This document shows positions 55,685 to 64,000 of a stretch of DNA of 64,000 bases, piece after piece (within the stretch, counting starts at the first letter, position 1; every line of letters begins with the position of its first letter). Where the stretch lies: positions 62,001-126,000 of the forward strand of contig WHUX01000068.1 of assembly GCA_015179025.1 (NCBI GenBank). The letters run 5' to 3'. The stretch comes from Terfezia claveryi (Eukaryota > Ascomycota > Pezizomycetes > Pezizales > Pezizaceae). The notes under the pieces were generated by a model, which saw only the letters and a program-made list of their open reading frames with translations, ran no database searches and had not been told where the DNA came from. The translations under genes and the position numbers were made by a program.

Positions 55685-57153
55685 GCCTTGTATCACCAGT
55701 AATATACTATCCATTATTATAAACCTTATTCATTTAAATAATAAATTATAGTAACCTATAACCTATGATGTCTCAGTTTAATATCTTAGTTTGATGTCTC
55801 AGTTAGTTTAAATAAGCAACCTTGAACTAACCTATAGCACTAATAGTTATAAGAAAAAAGTAAAATTCCCAATTTCTATTAGTTAATTTAATCTTATTCC
55901 AACTATTGGTATTGGTACAAACTATTATCTTTTGCCTACCAACTGCTAAACCTATAAAATATCCTTTTCATCATAATTCTATAGGTTTTTAGGCTTGGTT
56001 TTGTACTAGCATATAAAACTTTATAGTATATAATACTATTTAGCTTGTATATCTAGTATTACAGCAACTTTAGCTCAAGACTTTTCTAGAAATTAACAAT
56101 ACCTGAAGTTCATATTGAGGTGTTAGGAAAGGAAATACCTAGCCTAATTGAAAACTATAAGCTTGCAAAATCTGAATTTCTATTAAAACTAGTATAAAAA
56201 TTATAACAAGGAAGTAGAGGTCACTTATCTTTCTACACTAGTCAATAACTGTCTCCTCCTCATTAGCTATAAGAAGCTACTGTAATTATTAAGCTCTTGA
56301 TTATAGTACTTATACCTCCTGATACTACTATTATAAGGTAGTAGTATTGATATCGAATGCCTTTACTACCTGGGCTTTAGACTCTATAAGATGCTTATAA
56401 ACATAGTCAACTATTTGTAAAAGTTATAAATCATACAATTTGAGCTCAAGTTGAAACTTTTTTATCTTTTTGGATGTTTTTGGTAGTATAGTAGTTGTAA
56501 AATGATAGTAATAATGATATTCAAGCAAAGTTATAAGATAGTGATTATTAGGTAATTGCTGATTATTACTAAGTAAGTTATACTATAGATAGGTCTTCTT
56601 ATTTCTTAACTAATAGTTTACTTATAATATTAATTTATAGATAAAAACAAGTATAAAGAACATTTATAATAGTAGTGCTAATATATATAACTTGATTATT
56701 ATTTATATAAATACTATTAATTGTATAATATAGTATTTAAGAAATATTTATAGACTAAAAAAGTTGGAAATTATTCTCTTTAAAGTTTGTGTGAGGAGTA
56801 GTTAGCTCAAGTAAGAGATCTATACTAATAGTAGAACTAATACCTTACTATAAGTAGCTAATTATTTGATAGACTAATTACTTATATAGATATAGTAGTA
56901 TATTATAAATAGGATTAAAGAGATTGATAAATAGTAAAGTATACCTTCTAATAATGATTTTATATATATATTCTCTTTGATATATTTCTATTATATTCTA
57001 TTAGTTGACACTTCTATATCCTTATTTATTATATTTAGATTTAGTTACTATATATTAGCCTAACTATAATATATTATAGTTCAAGCTGTCTAATTAATAT
57101 ATATTAGCCTATAGTATTTCTAATTAGGAAGTGGCTTCCTATTTAAATAACTA

Positions 57154-57262
57154 TATCAAAAAGGAATAGTTTATCTCTCAGTACCTTTTAAAGCCTCCTA
57201 GAGGCTCTTAGAGGCTTCAAAAGGCTTTAGAAGGTAAACTTTTAAACTATTTCTTCTTAATA
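57154..57262. mobile_element. Short palindromic MITE-like element
   Basis: Inverted ends AAAAGGAATAGTTTATC and, from the other side, AAGAAGAAATAGTTTAAAAG. The centre contains GCCTCCTAGAGGCTCTTAGAGGC. Related in end sequence to 55,309-55,402. Confidence 0.55.
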
Positions 57263-57870
57263 TACTTAATATTAGTACAACTAAGCTAATATATGAAGTA
57301 TTATCTAGATTTAATTACTTGTTATTATATCTATACTTCTATATAACCTACTACTTCTATATAGTTAATATAATAAGATACAAGTAGTATTTTAAATCTT
57401 ATATAGCTTTACTCTTATTGAGTCTATAATATACTTAAGTTATAGTTATATTTATAATTTTTTCTATATTTTTTTTGAAGTATTTCTATAGTTATAGCTT
57501 ATCTATAATATTATACCACTTGTCTATATACCTTTATAGATACTAATACTCTACAATCCTCTACAACTATATCTATATTAAGAGAATTACTTAGTAAAGC
57601 TTTAGATAAACTAATAGCTAATAGTGACAATAATTGTATTATCTAAGTATAGTAGCAAGTTGAGCAGTTTATTAAGTAATACTATACTTTTTTATTCTAG
57701 ACCTTATAGATTTAAAAATATCAGAGTACCCTCTATTAGTAAATAGAACTTAAATTAATATCCTTGTTATTTGTAGAACTAATTATATTAGAAACAATTT
57801 CAGTTTACCTTTACGGCTTCCAATACCTGCGATGTTCAAAAGACAAACTAATAGTTAATAGCATAGTATG

Positions 57871-58858
57871 GAAGGCTGTTGTCACCTAGGCGCTGCTCTT
57901 TTGCAGCGCACGACCTATAGCCAGTTGTTGATATAATCTATGTTATAACACTATACTTTAGAGCTATGAGCCCCAAGGTTCAGCATTATAGAACAGTACT
58001 CTGACACTCTATCTTGTATATCTATGCCCTCAAGCCATATACTGTTTTTGCCTTCAGGTGCTAATTCATAGTCATGCAATGTCTAGATGCTATAAGAGTA
58101 TAGTATGCCTCTATAATATAGATGTGCGCCCTAGCACAACTACCTAACAGGCAATATGTCTACTCTACTTAGCATACATAGAGAATAATGATAATAGCAG
58201 CTAAGCAAATGCAGTTAAGCAGAGAGGGGTAGTTAGGCAAAGGTAGCTAAGTATGAGCAATATATTGTATATACTATATAAACTTAAGGTTCTATTTACA
58301 CTAATAAGCTATATTTGTACTTCTACTAAACCATTCCATTATAGATCCCACTAGGACCCTATCCTATGCATATATCTCCCATAATCTAGCCATTCCCAGA
58401 CTACAGCAGTATTCAAAGTAGTAACTATGATATAGTTATCCACTATTATGAGCAACCACTAGTAGTAGAGAAATTAGCTAGGCAGTCTATTAGAGTCCGC
58501 AGATTTACTGGTAAGTCCATATAGTATCTAGTTATATCTATACATATTAATAGGGGATATCTTGGCAGAGTTTTAAGAGAAATTAGCAATACCCTTATAT
58601 GGAGTCCACTAATTTTCTAGTGAGTTCACATACTTAGCTATGTCTTTGTATATTGATAGGAGATATCTTGGCCCAGTTTTAAGAGAAATTAGCAATGCCC
58701 TTATATAGAGTCTGCTGGTTTTCTGGTGAGTTCACATACCTGGCTATACCTATATCTGCATATATAGATAGAGGATATCTCGCAACTGTACTTGAGACGT
58801 TCTAAGAACAATTAGTGAGGCCTTCATATAGAGTCCATTGGTTTTCTAGTAAGTTCAT
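57871..58858. repeat. Decayed left-type Q arm (Q5), inverted relative to Q4
   Basis: 57,990-58,480 is the reverse complement of the outer part of Q4 (40,680-41,110), recognisable by CCCTCAAGYCRTATACTGTTT, GTGCCAG/CTAGCACAAC and GTGGATAACTATATCA-type blocks. It is followed by three decayed 123-bp satellite units (58,480-58,858). Numerous C-to-T and G-to-A changes. Gypsy-2 copy 3 is inserted in the last unit, at GTTCA. Confidence 0.7.
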
Positions 58859-59538
58859 TATAATGGAGAACATTATTTCATTGCTTATATAATTGATTAT
58901 ATACTTTTTGTATTTCCTATATTACTTCTATGTTATGTAACTAAGCCTCTCAATTAAAGGACTAGCCTTCTACTACCTCCTATTGCTTTATAAGCATCCA
59001 TAGCACTTGGAATTTGCCATGGGAAATTCTATGGAACTTGCCATATGAAGACACCCTTATTATGGCCATGTGACCTTTATTTAAGGTGAATGACTCATTA
59101 CTATGGCCACATGACTATTGTTTAGAGCGTGTGACTCATTACTATGGCCATATGACCTCTTTTATATAGCATACTACCTTCTGGTGTGCCATCCTTTATT
59201 TTATTTATTTCCTTAGTCATCAGATCTCAGAGGAGTATAAATAGGCTGCTGGATTCCCTCTAAAATTCATAGAACAGAAGATAAGCAACAAGAAGCTCAC
59301 AGCAGCAAGCAAGCCTATATTCTAATCAGATCAAGATCATATAGCTTAGATAGTACAAAACATATAAAATAGATTACATCAGTTAATTACTTTTCCCTCT
59401 AGAAATATCCCACATAGTAATCTCCCTACTCTTCTAAGGTCTTACCTTAGTAGAACTGAAATATACAAACGTCTATATCTACAGATATAAATTGTATAAA
59501 TGGTACCAAATGAATACTATCTAATACCATTCACTACA
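58859..59538 (+). repeat. 5' LTR of Gypsy-2 copy 3
   Basis: 680 bp, TATAATGG...CACTACA; the first G of the usual TGTAATGG is A. One intact TGACTCA in each of two repeat units, and TATAAATA near 59,238. Confidence 0.92.
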
Positions 59539-59769
59539 TTTTTTTTAACTTACTTACCTAATCTTTACTCTTAAATCCAAGGCTTGATCAACCTTCGGAT
59601 ACCTTTATTATATATATGCAAGTGTATACAATTTAACACACCCATGTGTACATATAAAAATCGATATCATTATTCAACTAGCTAGCCAACAAAATCCAAC
59701 AAATGAGACATCAGACTCTCAACTGCAGTACATCAACAAAAGACTTAGAAGTAAGCTAAGCAGAACTCT

Positions 59770-60620
59770 AATGGGCTGTGGTATCCCAAATTAAAAAATC
59801 CCACCCTCATTCACAATACTTTTTCTAATAAGATTAACAACTCATCTTGTACTCCTGGCAACCGCCATTACATCTGTACCTGTAAATCCAGTATACTATT
59901 AAAAAACCAGCCCCCTAGGTTCCAGAAATAATTGGTCTATATAATTAAGCATTACAATCCCAAAGCTCAAATCTCGCTGCCTCCACTACAGCTATTTCCT
60001 CCAGAAAAGAATTACCTCCATCACAACCTTCTTTAGGCCTAAACATCTCTACCAATATCTCTGCACTCTTATCATCTACCTCAACACACTAATTAGAAAA
60101 AGTGACACTCTTGCCGGAAGAACTAGAACTAGATTCTAGACTAGTAGATGAAAAAAAGCCAAGACTATAAGAATCATCAGGATCCTAATATCTAGCCTTA
60201 CTAGTCATATAAGCCACCAAGCCAACACAACTATTAGTCAAACAGAGATCATAAGGAACATCAGGAACTACACCATCAGTACAGTAAGGTGCCAAAGAAA
60301 AAAGATAACTCAACGATCATATCGTATAACCAAATACATTTGGTTGTAGACAGAGAATGAAATCAGACTTTAATAGCATCTGAACTTAGTAAGAAGACTA
60401 AGAGATTGAGATGATTAACTATGTTACCTAAAAATATTAAGAAATTAGTAGAAGAAACTCCTAGAAAGACTAGATTTGTAGTTCATAATACAGAAGGGGA
60501 AATAAATCTACATATGGATATAGAAATAGGAGAACCAAGTGGAGCAGGAACTAAACTATATTTTAGTATGGTATTGCCTCTCGCACTAGAAGAATTTTGG
60601 GATAGACATTTTCTAATAAT
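59770..60620 (-). pseudogene. Antisense ORF of Gypsy-2, copy 3 (relic)
   Basis: Minus-strand counterpart of 13,307-14,155. The frame is followed by LQPNVFGYTI*SLSYLFSLAPYCTDGVV and later FLEEIAVVEAARFELWDCNA, with more stops than in copy 2. It has CAA, not TAA, at the position of the single break in copy 1. Much of the Cys-rich tail remains (NGGCQEYKMSC). Confidence 0.35.
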
Positions 60621-62223
60621 TGAGAAGATTTTGAAATATACTCACTCAATGGGATATACCCAACAGTATTATCTTGAAGATACTCGACTTTTAATAGAAG
60701 CCATAGTAAAACACTATTTATGGCTAACACCTTACCCATTCAAAGAAAAAGACTTAGAAATGAATGCATTTTTAAAAAAAGAATTAAAGAAACCTGTTGT
60801 CCTACTTTTAAGGAAACTGAATTGGGTAATAAATAACTGGAAAGAAATAATGGCATTCATAATGAGCAGTACTTATCTAGAAGAATCAGCATATATTGCA
60901 GAGGATTTTTTCAATCCTAGCAAAAAACTTCCAAGAGTGTTCCTAAGAATACTAAAATACCAATTAAAAGACAAAGGTCGAGCACCTGAAACACCAGAAA
61001 AGAGGACTAGGTCAGCAAAAGAACTAGATAACAAAGACTAACCACTAGAAGATATAGAATTACTAGAAGATGATGATGATCTAGATATAGGACTAGACTA
61101 GTAGAAGCAGAAATCACAAGGAGGAGAATAAGACCCCGATGATAGTGGAGATGATAGTTTGGACTCTAATAAGGCATCATCAGTTATAAGTCAAACTCTA
61201 AAAAGAAAACCCCAATGAGGAAAATCAGTTGAATACTAGCAATAGGAATCTACAACAGGAATGGTTACAATGGATAACTATAAAGTGAAGAATGCTTTAA
61301 AAGGAATAAAGATTGATCTACTAGAAAAAATAAGAGGAGAAGACAAAAAATGGCAAGACTCACAATATTTTAACTCTTCGGCTATAGCAATGCAATGTTG
61401 GTTGGTTATTAAAGAAATAGATTTGGAAGGCACTTCAGCTTTAAAAATTATTGGATTTAGAATGGAAGAAAGTTCGCTCACTACTTATAATCAATTTCTA
61501 AGAAAGAAAGGAAAGAATGTAATATTCTTTAGATTCATACTAGTGCTAAGGGATTTTCTAATACTCTTCACTAGTAAGGATATTTTGTGGAAATGATGGG
61601 AGACAGCCACACTATATAAGGACGGACGTCATATAGGAATTAAACAGTTTATTAACTGGCTTACTGAAATGCAAATAAAATTAATTTACAAAGATGGCAA
61701 ACAATCAATATCGCAGGAAGTAAAAAGAAGAAAGTTTCTTAATTACCTGCCGCCATATATATCAGCTACATTAATTCCTTTAATTAAAGAAAAATTGTCA
61801 TATAGTCAGCTTGTGTATTAAGCGGAGTCATATGAAGCTTCAAAGAAGGATATTGCTCTACCATTCACATCAAATACATCCCGACAACAACTCCCTCGAA
61901 ATGAAAATTGGAGTCATAGTCCATATAGGGACCAGAATTAATGACAAAAAACAGGATCTAATCCTAGCAGCAATCTTAACACTAAACCTAATACAGAAAA
62001 ATAGAAGGACTCAGATTGAAATACTATTACAAAAAAATTGGATCAGAAGATAAAGATACAATTAATTAGAGACAAGAAATGTCTATAGTATTAGAACCCT
62101 GGACACTCCCATAAGGACTATAGGAAACGACAACATAAGGTACCCATGTGTACAGGCGTATAAGATTTAGCTATACCGATAGCTACTAAGAATAAAAACA
62201 ATAAGAATAAAATCAAGAAATGA
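60357..62223 (+). pseudogene. gag: Gypsy-2 gag, copy 3 (broken)
   Basis: Starts at the ATG at 60,357 (MKSDF), but an early TAA follows; a long piece, 60,421-61,041, is open (206 codons) and keeps the residues lost in copies 1 and 2: EEFWDRHF, YTQQYYLED and NNWKEI. The acidic linker and the second helical part (60,980-61,860) have several stops. The nucleocapsid box near 62,085-62,125 is decayed. The last codon before pol is TGA (62,221-62,223), as in the other copies. Confidence 0.83.
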
Positions 62224-63468
62224 CCCTTATTAAGACAGGTACCAGATTTTAGCAAGGTATTTGTTAAAGCTAATGAATACCCCATACTAGCTTTGATTAA
62301 TCTCCAAACAAAAGGAGGAGACTTATTCTATTCTCAATTTGTATACTTATACAAAATACCAACCAAAAGTATTGAGAAGAAATCATTAAGTACTATAATT
62401 AAAGGCTCAAAAGGAATGATAGACAAAGCTTGTACTATCAAACTTGGTTGGATAGGTTATATAAAAGAATGAACATTCTATATAGCTTATTTGACTGGAT
62501 GGGATATGATACTAGGATTACCTGCTCTCAGCAAAGTGCGAGCAATAATTCCTGCCCATCAGGAACCAGTTACTATCCAACTAGAAAATATTCTTCGATT
62601 TCAGCTAAGTTTATGGAAAGGATCTAGAACTATGGCAAATAGTATAAGATCAGTATATACAGAGGTCAGTTGTAAATCAGTTACAGATTATAGTGAACCA
62701 GATAATTGGGAAAATATTAGTGATATGGAAGATGCCAATTCAGAAAGAGAACTCATGACAGCTGTTTCTATGGTATAGAAACAATTTAACCCTATAATGG
62801 AGTTTTCCTTATTATTTCTCAAAACAATTCCATGGAAATTACTACCACTAAGAAAGATTTATCACTCTATCTAACCAAAAGCTACAGCTACTTGAATACC
62901 AAAATGGCGACCTTCAGAATATTGATTTAGACTACAAGTCTATGACAAATTAGTTGAAGAAGAAGCATCAAGTCATATATATAAAGTAGAAAATGACATA
63001 AATACTGTAGTCATATTCACTATTTTTAAACGAGATAAACCGGAAGAAGTCAGACACATTAATGACTGTTAAGACTACAATTTAGCTATTGAACTAGACA
63101 ATACCCCATTGCCAGATATTAATGAAGCAATTAAACTAGTAGCGAAGAATCCCATTTGGACTAAGCTCGACTTAGCCGATAGTATTTTTGAAATTAGAAA
63201 TAATAAAGAATCTGAGCAACACTCTACCTTTTTATGTTACATGGGATATTTCAGAAGTAAAGTTATGCAACAAGAGGATCGTAATACACCAGCCACTATA
63301 GTTCGCATTATATATAAAATTTTTAAGTATATAGTCTATAAAAATTTAATTATCTATATTGATAATATTATTATATTCTCTAAAATATATGAAGAATATG
63401 TAGAATTACTAAAGAAAGTACTTTAATGTCTACAGAATAAGAAATTCTATCTCAAAGAAAGCAAATGC
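62224..63468 (+). pseudogene. pol: Gypsy-2 pol, copy 3, truncated in RT
   Basis: PR region: LINLQTKGGDLFYSQF (about 62,293-62,340), so the Asp of DLQT is Asn here, then IAYLTGWDMILGLPALSKVRAI. RT: LLFLKTIPWKLLPL..., PDINEAIKLVAKNPIWTKLDLAD (about 63,110-63,180), FLCYMGYFRSKVM and YIDNIIIFSK (the second catalytic Asp of YIDD changed to Asn, about 63,356). The element is cut at 63,468 right after KESKC. Confidence 0.87.
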
Positions 63469-64000
63469 TACTATATATTGCTAGGATTAGGACCACTACC
63501 AGGATATGGCTCAATATATTACTAGATACATTTTGAGCTAGATCTAGTTACACAAGAGGGCGGAGTAGATAGGACTGAAGGAATATAAAGGAAAGACCTC
63601 CGAGAGTGAATTTTGAGATATGTAGGTGGGGTACGAGGGGTTGTACCTCTTCGTAATAGAGGTAATGAGGTAGAAACAGTAATAACAGACAACATAGAAT
63701 TAGATGACAAAGATGAACTTGAATTAGAATTCCACTCATCCAAATCATTATCAGGAACCTCCATAACCACTGGTAATTGAATTAAAACCCGCTTGGCTTT
63801 TGTAGAGCGACCTACAGCTGATAGAGCAGCTGCTTATTTGGCCCATCTTTTCTCCACAGCCGGAGCTCACTTTAGATCTGCTGTATCTCGCTCCTTATAT
63901 AACCTAGCAAGTATTTTGCCATCAATTACCTCACCATAACCCTTTCCAATATGCCTCTTATCCTTTAGAGCTGCCAACTGTGCTGTCTCCTGCCATTTAC
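63469..64000 (-). pseudogene. C-terminal end of an unidentified, probably transposon-borne ORF
   Basis: Minus strand, entering from the window edge: KWQETAQLAALKDKRHIGK, then GYGEVIDGKILARLYKERDT, two in-frame stops, AVGRSTKAKRVLIQLP, and an open stretch 63,522-63,770 with VMEVPDNDLDEWNSNSSSS, ending SSSKCI. A basic, helical segment followed by an acidic Ser-rich tail resembles the C-terminal tails of some fungal DDE_1 transposases, but I cannot name the family with confidence. It begins exactly where Gypsy-2 copy 3 is interrupted, so it probably belongs to an element inserted in that retrotransposon. Confidence 0.4.

Larger units (their letters stand above)
54450..56430 (-). pseudogene. Pogo/DDE_1-type transposase relic
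   Basis: Cut-and-paste transposase of the pogo (Fot1/jerky-like DDE_1) type, heavily mutated and read on the minus strand in shifting frames. In order: a psq-like helix-turn-helix piece (SKAQVVKAFDINTTTL, about 56,360-56,410), a second DNA-binding piece (EEETVIDWCRKISDLY, about 56,225-56,270), the first catalytic Asp in NYDEK (55,964-55,978) followed by LAVGRQKIIV, the second Asp in HILIIDSH (about 55,196-55,220), and the hallmark CLPLHSIHLMQPLD (about 55,095-55,140) continuing VCFELLSRAYYTILQN. The Lys/Leu-rich C-terminal tail runs to about 54,450. Two MITEs (55,309-55,402 and 55,456-55,684) split it. Stops and frameshifts throughout; no terminal inverted repeats identified. Confidence 0.78.
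53020..57870. other. TpA-rich, RIP-like island
   Basis: Extremely AT-rich and visibly crowded with TA dinucleotides from 53,020 to about 57,870. Apart from the pogo relic (54,450-56,430) and three MITE-like elements I see no feature in it. 53,020-54,449 and 56,431-57,153 hold no recognisable gene; all frames are closed at short intervals. It is bounded on the left by the copy C LTR and on the right by a decayed Q arm. Confidence 0.7.
58859..63468 (+). mobile_element. Gypsy-2 copy 3, 5' part
   Basis: Third copy of the family, with a 680-bp 5' LTR, antisense-ORF relic, gag, PR and RT up to GAAAGCAAATGC (63,468), where unrelated sequence begins. In copies 1 and 2 the same motif continues CAGTTCTTTACTCC. 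The rest of the element is beyond the window or deleted. The 5' flank is TTCAT in the Q5 satellite; a duplicate cannot be checked. Confidence 0.9.

Overview
This window is a gene-poor, transposon-packed stretch of a filamentous fungal nuclear genome, most likely an ascomycete. It holds chromodomain Ty3/Gypsy retroelements of the Tf1/sushi type, a second chromodomain Gypsy family, a pogo-type DNA transposon, and decay dominated by C-to-T and G-to-A transitions that turn Gln and Trp codons into stops. Such decay, together with a TpA-rich island at 53.0-57.9 kb, resembles repeat-induced point mutation, but no RIP index was calculated. I found no host gene, tRNA, rRNA or CRISPR array. The only intact protein gene I can support is the gag of the youngest Gypsy element (30,707-31,846).

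Layout. 1-1,200: 5' end of a Tf1/sushi-type Gypsy (copy B, minus strand). 1,200-9,130: relic of a large DNA transposon with a Tnp2/CACTA-like transposase and a second unrecognised ORF, broken by a small LTR element without coding capacity (2,844-4,448) and a foldback MITE (5,205-5,380). 9,418-41,160: an array of foldback DNA. Its basic unit (P-S-T, about 2.28 kb) is repeated head to tail. A 3.9-kb foldback element, Q, sits at the same point of P in units 2 and 3 but is absent from unit 1, which preserves the empty site. Two retroelements landed in the array: Gypsy-2 copy 1 (12,399-21,343) at the unit 1/2 boundary, and Gypsy-1 copy A (30,155-36,310, TSD AGTTT) inside Q of unit 3. 41,213-53,019: minus-strand Gypsy copy C, truncated in RT and split by Gypsy-2 copy 2 (41,780-50,827, TSD CGGAG). 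53,020-57,870: TpA-rich island with a dead pogo/DDE_1 transposase and small MITEs. 57,871-58,858: a decayed Q arm in the opposite orientation. 58,859-63,468: 5' part of Gypsy-2 copy 3, cut off by another element that runs to the window end.

How the parts work. Gypsy-1 (A, B, C) has the gag / -1 frameshift / PR-RT-RNaseH-INT-chromodomain layout. Copy A carries a textbook frameshift signal (GGGAAAA, 5-nt spacer, long hairpin) and a sequence just after the 5' LTR complementary to the predicted transcript start, which suggests Tf1-like self-priming. Gypsy-2 has a different Gag, a protease-position motif DLQT instead of DSG/DTG, a long zinc-knuckle-rich stretch between RNase H and integrase, a chromodomain, TGACTCA repeats in the LTR, and a long antisense reading frame upstream of and overlapping gag, recognisable in all three copies.

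Most candidate reading frames in the window are translations of minisatellites or LTRs and have been left out.
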